A stretch of 64,000 nucleotides of DNA from Formosa sediminum. Lineage in GTDB: Bacteria > Bacteroidota > Bacteroidia > Flavobacteriales > Flavobacteriaceae. The stretch is taken from the NCBI RefSeq assembly GCF_007197735.1, contig NZ_CP041637.1:3133001-3197000 (forward strand). The letters are read 5' to 3'. How positions within the stretch are numbered: the stretch's first letter is position 1; the number at the start of each line of letters is the position of its first letter. The notes under the pieces are model-generated. The model ran no database searches, was not told the origin of the DNA, and worked only from the letters and a program-made list of their open reading frames with translations. The position numbers and the translations under genes are program-made. Below, one piece after another: positions 55,422-64,000 of this stretch.

Positions 55422-55997
55422 ATGAAATATAGTATAATTAAAGAAGACTTAGTTTACGATGATTTTTTTAAAATAAAAAAAGCAACCATCCTTCACGATA
55501 CGTTTAATAGTGATAGTCAAATAGAAGTAATAAGACAAAATTTTGATCGAGGAAGTGCAATTGCTATTGTTTTAGTTGAAAAAGATACCGATTCCATTTT
55601 ATTAATTAATCAATTTAGATATCCAACAGCTACACATGTTGGCTATGATGGATGGCTGATAGAAATTGTTGCTGGATGCATGGAAGAAGGTGAAGATCCT
55701 ATGGAATGTGCTAGACGTGAAGTTGAGGAAGAAATAGGCTATCAAGTTAAAAAAATGGAACTTATAGGTGAATACTTTTCTTCACCAGGCGGAAGTTCTG
55801 AAAAAGTAAATGCTTTTTATGCTGAAGTTAATTCAACAGACAAGAAATTTGAAGGCGGAGGATTAAAATCTGAACAAGAAGACATACAACTTATTAAACT
55901 CCCTATTTCAGAAATTAAACAAAAACTTAATGCCAATTTTTTTAAAGATGCTAAAACTATAATTGCCTTACAGTGGTTGTTATTACACAAATTTTAG
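55422..55997 (+). CDS. NUDIX hydrolase, ADP-sugar type
   Basis: The 191-residue protein has a Nudix box GCMEEGEDPMECARREVEEEIGY near residues 86-108, which is matched by GXMEXGE-x-P-x(2)-AxREVxEEIG, and downstream GEYFSSPGGSSEKVNAFYAEV. The overall form and length resemble ADP-ribose/GDP-mannose pyrophosphatases (GDPMK/NudF group), but the exact substrate is open. It faces the DUF3667 gene divergently. Confidence 0.86.
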   Translation: MKYSIIKEDLVYDDFFKIKKATILHDTFNSDSQIEVIRQNFDRGSAIAIVLVEKDTDSILLINQFRYPTATHVGYDGWLIEIVAGCMEEGEDPMECARREVEEEIGYQVKKMELIGEYFSSPGGSSEKVNAFYAEVNSTDKKFEGGGLKSEQEDIQLIKLPISEIKQKLNANFFKDAKTIIALQWLLLHKF

Positions 55998-56025
55998 CAG
56001 TTATAATAAAACCATATTTTAGTTA

Positions 56026-56064
56026 AATTAATCACTAATAAAAAAGATTAATTAGTGATTAATT
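56026..56064. repeat. Inverted repeat upstream of the sigma-54 promoter
   Basis: AATTAATCACTAAT pairs perfectly with ATTAGTGATTAATT around an 11-base loop. It has no T-run after it and lies about 50 to 90 bp upstream of the -24 element at 56115, the region where enhancer-binding proteins of sigma-54 promoters bind. It could also be a 3' end structure of the NUDIX mRNA (stop at 55997). Confidence 0.5.
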
Positions 56065-56114
56065 AGCAACAAAAACAAGTGTTTATTATCATTAATTCAA
56101 TAGCGTTTTCAATT

Positions 56115-56131
56115 TTGGCACGTTGTTTGTA
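56115..56131 (+). promoter_or_regulatory. Candidate sigma-54 promoter
   Basis: TTGGCACGTTGTTTGTA matches the -24/-12 sigma-54 pattern TGGCACG-N4-TTGC, with -24 GG at 56117-56118 and, ten bases on, GT instead of GC at -12. Transcription would start near 56141, 24 bp before the ATG at 56165. A dyad lies upstream. I saw no other such site between genes in this window. Confidence 0.62.
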
Positions 56132-56164
56132 ATTATTTCAATACAAACCAAAAATTGATACGCT

Positions 56165-57157
56165 ATGAAATCATTTTACACATTATTATTCTTTTCCATT
56201 TTTGCTTTTACTAGTGCTAATGCAGAGATTGTGTCTAATAAGTCAATAGAAGGCATAAACTACTCAAATACTAAATCGTTTATATTTACAGAACAGGGTG
56301 TAGAATTTTCTATATTCCAAGATGGACAATTTGATTTTTATGTATTAGGCGTTAACAAAAATGTGAATATTGCCTTTAATTCTCCAAATGTTCAGTTTAG
56401 TTTTAACACGGGCTATAACTATAATCCATATGTACAATACGATGAATATGGCGCAATTATTCAAATCCAGAATGTTCCGATATACTACGATTATTATGGG
56501 CGTATTATTGGTGCAGGTAATGTAGCCATTAATTATAATAGTCGTGGCTTAGTGTCCAATGTGGGTAATATGAATATTTTTTATAATGCTTATGGTTATA
56601 GTCACTATACTGGATTTATTAATACATACAATGTAAGTTATGTATTTAGACCATGGCATAATTATTATCGTGTACCACATACAAATTACCGTATTGTCTA
56701 TCACAAACCATATAGACAAAATTATCGCCCAATAAGACACTCTTATAAAACACCATATAAAAATAATAGAAGACCAGTAGTAAACCGTTATAAAAAAGTA
56801 AATAAAACACGGTATGTAAATCATAATACAAGTGAGCGAAATAGCACGTCATCTACCAGTTCAAAAAACAACTCGAGATATACTGCAAACAGCAACAGGT
56901 CTACCAACACATCATCACGTTACACTAATACAAAATCAAGTAAAAATAATAGTTTAATAAATAAGAGCTCTAGACAACAAGCTTCTAGAACAAATTCTAA
57001 AACGTCTAAATATGCGACTATTAAAACTAATTCAAAAAATAGATATAGTGAAAATACAAGTAAAAAACCTACACGATCATCTGTAGTTAAACCTTCTACA
57101 AAATCCAGTGATTCTAATTCCAGATCCAGTAGAACTACTGTTAAAAACAGAGGTTAA
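56165..57157 (+). CDS. Secreted protein with Tyr/Asn-rich and Ser/Thr/Asn-rich halves
   Basis: The 330-residue protein has a signal peptide (MKSFYTLLFFSIFAFTSANA, about residues 1-20). The first half is rich in Tyr, Asn and Gly (GYNYNPYVQYDEYGAIIQIQ, VPIYYDYYGRIIGAGNVAIN), with a repeated turn-strand pattern; the second half is highly basic and low complexity (Ser, Asn, Thr, Lys, Arg). I know similar proteins from flavobacteria but no function. It has no lipobox and no obvious type IX tail. Its gene stands behind the sigma-54 promoter and before its own terminator, as a single unit. Confidence 0.75.
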   Translation: MKSFYTLLFFSIFAFTSANAEIVSNKSIEGINYSNTKSFIFTEQGVEFSIFQDGQFDFYVLGVNKNVNIAFNSPNVQFSFNTGYNYNPYVQYDEYGAIIQIQNVPIYYDYYGRIIGAGNVAINYNSRGLVSNVGNMNIFYNAYGYSHYTGFINTYNVSYVFRPWHNYYRVPHTNYRIVYHKPYRQNYRPIRHSYKTPYKNNRRPVVNRYKKVNKTRYVNHNTSERNSTSSTSSKNNSRYTANSNRSTNTSSRYTNTKSSKNNSLINKSSRQQASRTNSKTSKYATIKTNSKNRYSENTSKKPTRSSVVKPSTKSSDSNSRSSRTTVKNRG

Positions 57158-57167
57158 AATAGTTACA

Positions 57168-57212
57168 AATTCTGCGTATTCGTTTTCCCAAAGGTATACG
57201 TAGGATTTTTTT
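57168..57212 (+). terminator. Intrinsic terminator after the secreted Tyr-rich protein gene
   Basis: AATTCTGCGTAT pairs with ATACGTAGGATT (12 bp, two G-U pairs) around a 16-base loop, followed by seven T. It runs up to the stop codon of the converging flippase gene. Confidence 0.72.
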
Positions 57213-58668
57213 AAGTACGTTTTAAAATTTTATTTAATAGTAGAGTAATATCATCAGACAAATTTAAATAGTAACATATGCCTCCATATAAAATTGATAT
57301 AAGTAAAGATTTTAAACCGATATTAATTATTGGATGGATTGAGAAATCCCAGAAATAAAACATAATACCACTTACTATTATAAGCATAAAAACTTTGAGT
57401 GTGTTTTTTGAAAATGGAAGTATTTTAAATTTACGATATACAAAGCTAACTTTAATAATATTGTAAATAAACACAGATATAAAAGTAGCATATGCTGCGC
57501 CATCTAAACTATATTTAGGAATAAAATACATATTGAGAAAAACAGACATTACTGCCAAAAATATTCCTTGTATTAATACCACTCTATAATAATCGCTATT
57601 AAACAAAATGGCATTGTTATTTCCTAAAAAATTATCAAATAGTTTAGCTATTCCTATTAAGAAAACTACAAAAATACCACTTCCAAATTGTTCTGGTATT
57701 AATTTATATAATTCATTAATATTCAGAATAATTAAAAGATAAATAAAACCACTAATTATAAATAAGTTTAAAGACGACTTTTTATACAAGTCTTCTAAAC
57801 TTCCTTTATCTTTTTCGTTTAAATATTTAGCTGTTAGCGGATTTGTTATTTGATGCATTGCTCTAGAAGGAACACTTACTACAGATGCAATATAAATTGC
57901 TACACTATAATATGCTACATTTTCGAGAATTTTATAAAAGCCTATCATAAATTTATCAATCTCTAAAATAATATTAGCTACAGAACCTGCAATAATGATT
58001 AAACTAGTGTATTTTAAAATAGCTGAGAGGTTAGAGAGTTTAGAAAAATAAATTACAGGTCGCTTTACACTAAAAGCATAAACCATCATAATACAGGCTC
58101 TTATTACATACATCATTACAATGGCTAGAATAAGTTCATCTACTGAAATTAGTTTTATACACACTAAAAACAATAAAAACATAGTGCATAATCTATGAAA
58201 AACTTCTTTCATAAAATTTCCAAAAACAGATTGCATTTGCACTTTTGCCCAGGAATAAAACACTTCAAAATATGCAAAAACAATAGCAGAAATATAAATT
58301 AACCAAACATAATCTTTAATTAAGCTATTATCGTTAGCCATCCATATACTTATTGTATCGAAGGCTAAATAACCTATTGCACCAAATGGGATAATAATTA
58401 CTAAAGGTAAAAATAAGATTAATGTTAAAAATGAATTCTGAGATTGTCGGGTTTTAAAAGATGAATAAAATTTTATAATAGTATTATTTACTCCAAAAGC
58501 CATTAATGGCATAAGAATATTTGCTGTTGAAAGTATAAAGGTAATTAGCCCGAAATACTCATCACTTAAAAATCGAGTAAATAAAAACAAGGTATTAATG
58601 GCTCCTAATCCAAAACCTAAATAGGTAATGATTGTGTTTTTAATAGATTGATTAATAACTGCTCCCAT
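57211..58668 (-). CDS. Polysaccharide flippase, Wzx/MATE-like
   Basis: The 485-residue protein has about 12-14 membrane helices and the organisation of the polysaccharide biosynthesis (Polysacc_synt) branch of the MVF superfamily. A start like AVINQSIKNTIITYLGFGLGAINTLFLF is typical. It would move lipid-linked sugar units across the inner membrane. It overlaps the glycosyltransferase gene by one base, at the end of the YfhO - glycosyltransferase - flippase run. Confidence 0.87.
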   Translation of the reverse strand: MGAVINQSIKNTIITYLGFGLGAINTLFLFTRFLSDEYFGLITFILSTANILMPLMAFGVNNTIIKFYSSFKTRQSQNSFLTLILFLPLVIIIPFGAIGYLAFDTISIWMANDNSLIKDYVWLIYISAIVFAYFEVFYSWAKVQMQSVFGNFMKEVFHRLCTMFLLFLVCIKLISVDELILAIVMMYVIRACIMMVYAFSVKRPVIYFSKLSNLSAILKYTSLIIIAGSVANIILEIDKFMIGFYKILENVAYYSVAIYIASVVSVPSRAMHQITNPLTAKYLNEKDKGSLEDLYKKSSLNLFIISGFIYLLIILNINELYKLIPEQFGSGIFVVFLIGIAKLFDNFLGNNNAILFNSDYYRVVLIQGIFLAVMSVFLNMYFIPKYSLDGAAYATFISVFIYNIIKVSFVYRKFKILPFSKNTLKVFMLIIVSGIMFYFWDFSIHPIINIGLKSLLISILYGGICYYLNLSDDITLLLNKILKRT

Positions 58669-59945
58669 TATACAATTTTTGAAAGCTTTTCAGTTAAAAA
58701 CCGTCTACTATAATTCTGTAAACCTATTGGTTGAGTTTCTAAACTGCCTTGTTTATAAGCCTCATAGTACTTTAATATTTCACGTTTTAAATTATTATAA
58801 TCTGTATATAAAAAATATTGCCCAGTGTTAGTTGATTTAATTATAGTTTCAACATCAGACCCTTCTGGTCCTAGAGCTATAATAGGGCGTTTAGACACCA
58901 AATATTCAAAGAGTTTTCCTGGAATGATACATTGAGTATCTGTAGAATCTATTTCAATTAACAATAATAATTGTGATTGTTGTTGATAGGTAACAGCTGC
59001 TTTATGGGATACATATCCAACATCATTAATAAAAGGACTAAGTTTAAATTTCTCTAATGATTCAAGCACATCTTCTCCTATACTACCAATTATATTAAGT
59101 TGAAAATCTTTAGCAAAATCTGCATGCTCTTTTATCAAATCACTTAATACTCGCCATAAAATTTTAGGATTACGTTTAGATAATAACGATCCAATATGCG
59201 AGAGTGTAAACTTTTTATCTAATAATATAACATCTGTTTTTACTGTATCATAACCATTAGTAATTACATGTATAGGTTGCTTAGTGATGGCTTCAAACTC
59301 CTTTTTTGTAGGATTACTTGTTACAATAATAGCATCAGCAGTGTTTAAAACTTTAGACTCCAAAGCTTTATGCTTAGCCTTAGAGGCCGAGGTAAGTTTT
59401 AATTCTTTATGATATCCAATTGTAGTCCACGGATCGCGAAAATCTGCAATCCATTTAATATTTAAATGCGTTTTAAGTTGTAGTCCAATTACATGTAAAC
59501 TATGCGGTGGACCAGTTGTAATAACTGTATCTATTTGGTGTTTTGCAATATAATTAGATAAAAAAGACACCGAAGGTTTTACCCATGATTTTCGAGCGTC
59601 AGGAATAAAAAAATTCCCCCGTATATAAAGCATTAAACGCTCTATTAGATTTTGTTTTTTAGACTCGGTTATAATTCCTTTACTAATTGTTGTGGCTTTA
59701 TTTCCAGAAAGTAAACGTGCTAATTTATAAGGCTCTTTAATAGGTGTTTTTAAAATGGTTACATCTTTAGAAACCTCGTCTTGTAGACTACGATCTATTA
59801 AAGGATAATTAGCATATTCTGGGATATAAACTATTGGATTTACATTAAACTCCGGTAAATATTTTACAAATTTAAGCCAACGTTGTACACCAGGACCTCC
59901 AGCAGGTGGCCAGTAATATGTTACAATAAGTACATTTTTTTTCAT
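58668..59945 (-). CDS. Glycosyltransferase, family 4-like
   Basis: The 425-residue protein begins LIVTYYWPPAGGPGVQRWLKFVKYLPEF, the N-terminal GT4/GTB pattern, and has ITTGPPHSLHVIGL, IADFRDPWTT, VTSNPTKKEFE and a C-terminal Glu-rich nucleotide-sugar segment (LLLIEIDSTDTQCIIPGKLFEYLVSKRPIIAL). The sugar donor is unknown. It is cytoplasmic or membrane-edge. The flippase gene follows with a one-base overlap, and the YfhO gene precedes it by 28 bp. Confidence 0.88.
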   Translation of the reverse strand: MKKNVLIVTYYWPPAGGPGVQRWLKFVKYLPEFNVNPIVYIPEYANYPLIDRSLQDEVSKDVTILKTPIKEPYKLARLLSGNKATTISKGIITESKKQNLIERLMLYIRGNFFIPDARKSWVKPSVSFLSNYIAKHQIDTVITTGPPHSLHVIGLQLKTHLNIKWIADFRDPWTTIGYHKELKLTSASKAKHKALESKVLNTADAIIVTSNPTKKEFEAITKQPIHVITNGYDTVKTDVILLDKKFTLSHIGSLLSKRNPKILWRVLSDLIKEHADFAKDFQLNIIGSIGEDVLESLEKFKLSPFINDVGYVSHKAAVTYQQQSQLLLLIEIDSTDTQCIIPGKLFEYLVSKRPIIALGPEGSDVETIIKSTNTGQYFLYTDYNNLKREILKYYEAYKQGSLETQPIGLQNYSRRFLTEKLSKIV

Positions 59946-59973
59946 TGTACAACAACATTGAATTAAATTAAAA

Positions 59974-62394
59974 TTAGATTTTAGTAATTAAACCTTTCTT
60001 AAATCCAAAAAAGAGTCCAATTAAAAGTAGTAAACCAAAAACTACAGAACTAGCTAATGCTATAGTACTACCTTTCTCTATTACTTTTGGTTCAAATTTA
60101 AATTCAATACTATGTGTTCCTGCAGGAATATCTAAACCTCGTAAAATATAATTAACACGCTCGTGAGGCACTAAATTTCCATCTATATATGCGTTCCAAC
60201 CATCGGCATAGTATATTTCTGAAAAAACTGCAAAACCATTTTGGTTATTGTTAGACTTATATTTAATATAATTAGGCTTATAAACAATAGCATTTATAGT
60301 TGCCGTAGAATCTACTACATTTTTTGTGTATTTAATAGAATTTGAAGTTGTAACCGCAACTATTTTAGTATTTAAGCTATCCAATTCCTGAATTTCTTGA
60401 TTAGCATTCTCTACAGTTTGTACACGATTAACAAACCAGGCATTGCCATTAGCATCGGTATTTTCGTAAGGGAAATATGCACCTTGTTCATCTTGAGCAA
60501 TAATGTATTTGGTATTCAACATATTTAACACGTTAATGTTGTTTTTTGAAATATAAAAATCAAATACCTCATTATAACGCCCTAGTTTCGCTGCATGATA
60601 TCCATTTAATGAATTATGAAAATAAGAAGCTCTTGCAGCTCCAGAAGTAACATCAAATACTCTAAAATGGGTAGTATCTTTTAAAATTTGCAAATCTGCT
60701 GCGTTGGGCTGAAAAGGTTTATTAACTTGACTGGACGATCTAAAATCATCGTTGTTTACATAACGTTTATCTACGCCTATTAAATCAAATAATATTAATA
60801 TAGCTAGGCTTACAACAACTACAGTTTCTGATAATTTTTGCTTTAAGTACATCCATACAACTGCTGCGGCTAGTATAACAAATAACAATGTTCTTAACGT
60901 ATCTTGTGTAAACATAGAAGCTCTGTCTGCACGTATAGCATCAATAAAATCTTGACCAAAATTTTGAGCGTAATAACCATCATTTCCACCAACAAAATCA
61001 AATAAGGTAGACTTTGTTAATAATAAAAGTACAGCTAATCCAGCAGTTATTCCAACCGAATATTTTAAAGCTTTTAGTTTATCATTATTTGTAACCGTTT
61101 CTTTAAATAATTCAACCAAACCTAAAATACCTAACACGGGGATACACAATTCTAAAATAACTTGTATAGAACTTACAGCTCTAAACTTATTATACATAGG
61201 TACAAAATCGATAAAGAAATCTGTTAATAGCCCAAAATGTTTTCCAAAAGAAAGCAATAAAGACAACACTGTACCACCAACTAACCACCATTTTACACGT
61301 CCGCTTACAAGGAATAAGCCTAAAACAAATAGAAACAATATAACTGCTCCGACATACGCTGGTGCTTCAACTATGGGTTGAATTCCCCAATATGTTGGTG
61401 CTTGTTTAACAATTTCTCTAGCTTGTAAAGGTGTAGCGCCTCGTTTTAAATTAAATTGATAATATTCTGAATCGGTACCAACATCTTCATGACTTCCGCC
61501 TCCAAAAATTCTAGGAATAAATAAATTTAGAGCTTCTAATTTCCCGTAGCTATATTCTGTAATGTAAGATTTATCTAAGCCAGAAGACGTTTCTTTTGGA
61601 GAACCATCGGCGTTAATAGTTAATTCACTTTGTCCACGTGTACTCTCTTTTACATATTCCTGAGTGGCTAAAATATTAGTTGCATTTAAACCAATAGACA
61701 GTATAACCGCACCTAATAAAATTCCAACAGCCTTAAAAAAATGAGGTAGTTCTTTTTTCTGATACGCATCAACTAAATAAGCAAGTCCTAAAATTAATAC
61801 CAACAACATTAAATAATAGGTCATCTGGTAATGATTCGCAACCAACTCTAATCCCATTGCCACGGTAGTTAACAAAAACCCAGCAATATACTTGCGCCTA
61901 AAAGTGAGTAAAATACCGCTTAAAACTAAAGGCATATACGCTATTGCGTGTGCTTTACTGTTGTGTCCTACGCCTAGTATAATAATTAAATAGGTAGAAA
62001 ATCCAAATGCTAAAGCTCCTAGAGCAGCAAGTTTAAAATCTACTTTTAAAGTCAGTAATAGAACATAAAACCCGATGAGATATAAAAATAGATAATCGGC
62101 TGGTCTTGGTAAAAACCGAATTGCTAAATCTAAAGACTTAATGTAATTATGAGGATATTTTGCCCCTAATTGGTAAGTAGGCATACCACCAAACGCACTA
62201 TTAGTCCAATACGTTTCTTCACCCGTTTGCGCTTTAAAATCTTTCTGTTGCTTAGACATGCCAATATAATGCATGATGTCGCTTTGAAAAATTTCTTTTC
62301 CTTTTAAAACTGGACTAAAATAAGCTAATGAAAGAATTACAAAGCCTATAAAAACTAATAAATGTGGTAGAAATCGTTTAATTGAAAATGACAT
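59974..62394 (-). CDS. YfhO family membrane protein
   Basis: The 806-residue protein has a dozen or so membrane helices (residues about 10-600) and a C-terminal soluble beta domain ending in one more helix. YfhO proteins are GT-C-like and act in glycosylation of cell-envelope polymers (the Gram-positive YfhO modifies lipoteichoic acid). Motifs include DIMHYIGMSKQQKDFKAQTGE with an Asp near the N-terminus and LNLFIPRIFGGGSHED. It fits the polysaccharide cluster. The acceptor is unknown. Confidence 0.85.
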   Translation of the reverse strand: MSFSIKRFLPHLLVFIGFVILSLAYFSPVLKGKEIFQSDIMHYIGMSKQQKDFKAQTGEETYWTNSAFGGMPTYQLGAKYPHNYIKSLDLAIRFLPRPADYLFLYLIGFYVLLLTLKVDFKLAALGALAFGFSTYLIIILGVGHNSKAHAIAYMPLVLSGILLTFRRKYIAGFLLTTVAMGLELVANHYQMTYYLMLLVLILGLAYLVDAYQKKELPHFFKAVGILLGAVILSIGLNATNILATQEYVKESTRGQSELTINADGSPKETSSGLDKSYITEYSYGKLEALNLFIPRIFGGGSHEDVGTDSEYYQFNLKRGATPLQAREIVKQAPTYWGIQPIVEAPAYVGAVILFLFVLGLFLVSGRVKWWLVGGTVLSLLLSFGKHFGLLTDFFIDFVPMYNKFRAVSSIQVILELCIPVLGILGLVELFKETVTNNDKLKALKYSVGITAGLAVLLLLTKSTLFDFVGGNDGYYAQNFGQDFIDAIRADRASMFTQDTLRTLLFVILAAAVVWMYLKQKLSETVVVVSLAILILFDLIGVDKRYVNNDDFRSSSQVNKPFQPNAADLQILKDTTHFRVFDVTSGAARASYFHNSLNGYHAAKLGRYNEVFDFYISKNNINVLNMLNTKYIIAQDEQGAYFPYENTDANGNAWFVNRVQTVENANQEIQELDSLNTKIVAVTTSNSIKYTKNVVDSTATINAIVYKPNYIKYKSNNNQNGFAVFSEIYYADGWNAYIDGNLVPHERVNYILRGLDIPAGTHSIEFKFEPKVIEKGSTIALASSVVFGLLLLIGLFFGFKKGLITKI

Positions 62395-62423
62395 GAATAT
62401 GTATTAATCTATGATTGCGAAAA

Positions 62424-62702
62424 TTAATCAATTTCTTCGTAATCTACATATTCACCTACATTTTTATTTGAAGTTTCTTGTTTTGGCATCTTATCAATAA
62501 CGACTTCTCCTTCTGGCTGAGAGTGTTGTCGTTTTTGTTGATTAGAATTAAATTGAGATCCAAATTTTTCTTCAACTTTTCTTGCAAAAAACTGCATGAT
62601 TAAAGGGGAGAAAAGTCTTAATAGTATCTTTCCGCCAAACCAAATCAATAAAATTATTAATATCGTTCTCATTAAACCTGGCGCCGAAGCGTATTGAAGC
62701 AT
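62424..62702 (-). CDS. DUF4834 family small membrane protein
   Basis: The 92-residue protein has one membrane helix (MRTILIILLIWFGGKILLRLF) and a Gln/Lys/Glu-rich tail; it matches DUF4834 from memory. The start is taken at the ATG at 62702 (LQYASAPGLMRT); a TTG at 62720 is in the -7 box 62718-62725 and cannot be the start. It precedes the YfhO gene by 29 bp and may be its partner. Function unknown. Confidence 0.75.
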   Translation of the reverse strand: MLQYASAPGLMRTILIILLIWFGGKILLRLFSPLIMQFFARKVEEKFGSQFNSNQQKRQHSQPEGEVVIDKMPKQETSNKNVGEYVDYEEID

Positions 62703-62717
62703 AATTATTATTTTAAG

Positions 62718-62725
62718 CAAAAATA
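62718..62725 (-). promoter_or_regulatory. -7 promoter box of the polysaccharide operon
   Basis: The minus strand reads TATTTTTG, 15 bp before the ATG at 62702. It rules out the longer TTG start. No TTG is at the expected distance upstream. Confidence 0.45.
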
Positions 62726-62755
62726 CAATTCTTATGCTTTAAAAAGAATTGTAAA

Positions 62756-62787
62756 TTGATAAAAAAAATATAAAATCTCTATATTTG
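62756..62787 (+). promoter_or_regulatory. Promoter of the transporter-like gene
   Basis: TTG (62756-62758) and TATATTTG (62780-62787) are separated by 21 bp, an exact match to the phylum consensus, 29 bp before the ATG at 62817. Confidence 0.66.
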
Positions 62788-62816
62788 GAGGCTAAGATCT
62801 CAAAAGTACTTAACCA

Positions 62817-63821
62817 ATGAAAATCTATATTACTATTATTTTATGTGCCATCCCACTTTTAAGCATGGCACAATATACAGATGTTATTAATTCAAATCGT
62901 CCTGGTGTGTCTAAAAGCGCATATGCTGTAGGAGTAAATGTTATTCAGGTAGAAGCTGGTCCTTATTATATTAAGGAAAAACACGATCCGTTAAATTATG
63001 ACGTTAGTGGGGCTGGTGTAGATTTTGCTGCACGTTATGGATTACTGTGGGAACCTTTAGAAATTATTGTAGATGGTACATTTCAAGCCGATACACAAAC
63101 TTATCACAGTTCTATAATAGATGATGAAATTTCACGCTCTAACATGAAATACTTTTCTATGGGAGCAAAATATTTAGTTTACGATCCAAATAAAAAAGCA
63201 GGAGAAGACAAACCAAACCTGTACAGTTGGAAAGCGAATAGAAAGTTTAAATGGAGCCGTTTAATTCCGGCTGTTTCAATTTATGCTGGAGCAAATTACG
63301 ATACAGAATTTAATCCTTATACACCATACGGAATTGAAGGTTTTAGTCCTAAAATAGGAATTAATACTCAACATAACTTTACTAATGGCTGGGTTTTTAT
63401 AATGAACTTATATAAAAACCGTATTGGTATGGAAGATAGTTATGGTACTGACGCTTCAGATTTACAATACATTTTTACATTAACACATAGTTTTGGGCAA
63501 AAATGGGTGGCTTTTGGTGAATATCAAGGCATTAAAAATGATTTTTATGCTGATGATTTATTTCGTTTAGGTGGTGCCTATTTATTTAGTAAAGATTTAC
63601 AATTTGATACAGCTTTAACATTTAATGTAAAAGATACCCCTTCTGTATTTAGCCTAAATTTTGGTGCATCTTACCGTCTAGATTTACATAAAGATAAAGT
63701 TATAGATAATAATGAAAACGGGACATCGGCACAAAAAGAAGCTGAACGCTTAAATAATAAAGATTATTATAAGTTTGGTGAAGATGAAGACGCAGCACCA
63801 ACAGAATATAAAATGGATTAA
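62817..63821 (+). CDS. Outer membrane beta-barrel, transporter family
   Basis: The 334-residue protein has a signal peptide (MKIYITIILCAIPLLSMA before Q19) and a beta-barrel with alternating strands (NSNRPGVSKSAYAVGVNVIQVEAG start). It fits the putative MetA-pathway/transporter outer membrane family found in flavobacteria. The C-terminal end is acidic (DAAPTEYKMD), not a typical barrel end, which is common in this family. Ligand unknown. A GNAT-like gene follows after 46 bp. Confidence 0.75.
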   Translation: MKIYITIILCAIPLLSMAQYTDVINSNRPGVSKSAYAVGVNVIQVEAGPYYIKEKHDPLNYDVSGAGVDFAARYGLLWEPLEIIVDGTFQADTQTYHSSIIDDEISRSNMKYFSMGAKYLVYDPNKKAGEDKPNLYSWKANRKFKWSRLIPAVSIYAGANYDTEFNPYTPYGIEGFSPKIGINTQHNFTNGWVFIMNLYKNRIGMEDSYGTDASDLQYIFTLTHSFGQKWVAFGEYQGIKNDFYADDLFRLGGAYLFSKDLQFDTALTFNVKDTPSVFSLNFGASYRLDLHKDKVIDNNENGTSAQKEAERLNNKDYYKFGEDEDAAPTEYKMD

Positions 63822-63867
63822 TATCCTAACATTATTATTAAATATTTGAATACGTAGAAATCATTAA

Positions 63868-64000
63868 ATGATTATATTAAAAGAAGTACAAACTAAGAAA
63901 GAATTAAAAGATTTCGTGAAATTTCCATTCGAATTATATAAAGGATCCCCGTATTGGGTTCCGCCTATAATTTCTCAAGAAATGGAAGTCTTTAACAAAG
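63868..64000 (+). CDS. Acetyltransferase-like protein, C-terminus cut by window edge
   Basis: The frame from the ATG at 63868 is open to the window end, giving the first 44 residues: MIILKEVQTKKELKDFVKFP, FELYKGSPYWVPPII and a charged end. This start is well known in a family of about 370 residues in Bacteroidota labelled GNAT-like acetyltransferase, with no proven function. Only the N-terminus is visible, so the assignment is provisional. Confidence 0.65.
   Translation, partial: MIILKEVQTKKELKDFVKFPFELYKGSPYWVPPIISQEMEVFNK

Overview
The window is an ordinary chromosomal segment of a member of the Bacteroidota, almost certainly family Flavobacteriaceae, probably a marine genus. The evidence is: AT-rich DNA (roughly two thirds A+T), a fused lpxC/fabZ gene, a PorX-type regulator of type IX secretion, a CarboxypepD_reg-type TonB receptor, DUF3667/DUF3822/DUF4834 proteins, almost no Shine-Dalgarno sequences, and promoters of the Bacteroidota type (TTG, about 20 bp, TAnnTTTG). 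I see no prophage, insertion sequence, CRISPR array or tRNA gene. The two ends cut hisD (left) and an acetyltransferase-like gene (right).

Layout: 1-1975 is the start of the histidine operon (hisG, hisD) on the minus strand, preceded by a complete transcription attenuator with a His-rich leader peptide. 2002-8702 (minus) holds a prohibitin, a von Willebrand A membrane protein, fabG and an M16 peptidase lipoprotein. 8815-15789 (minus) is sucD followed upstream by the lipid A/fatty acid cluster HD protein - lpxD - lpxC/fabZ - lpxA - efp - second lpxD. 15867-20361 (plus) holds porX, tsaE, a small secreted peptide overlapping a membrane protein, alanine dehydrogenase and a DUF4258 protein. 20417-26050 holds proline dehydrogenase, aroB, Lrp, an M14 peptidase and a divergent XRE regulator.

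26201-32356 (minus) carries topoisomerase IV (parE, parC) with a small membrane protein between the subunits, and ychF. 32785-39202 has an orphan TonB receptor, a ferredoxin, a LuxC-type acyl-CoA reductase and serC-serA. 39372-50521 contains a RecD-like helicase, rsmD, RNase P RNA (minus strand, 43848-44154), dnaX, miaE, a cysteine desulfurase, bcp and nth. 50543-57157 contains an unlabelled 46-residue protein, an ECF-like sigma factor, uvrA, a NUDIX hydrolase and a Tyr/Asn-rich secreted protein behind a likely sigma-54 promoter. 57211-62702 (minus) is a polysaccharide cluster (flippase, glycosyltransferase, YfhO protein, DUF4834).

I found no obviously new multi-gene system. The best signals are regulatory or decoding ones: (i) the his leader attenuator at 1799-1923, (ii) an A10 run in dnaX (45362-45371) where a slip in either direction gives an immediate stop just after domain III, as expected for making a short gamma-like clamp-loader subunit, (iii) the sigma-54 promoter with an upstream dyad at 56026-56131, and (iv) two small proteins at 18093-18236 and 50543-50683.
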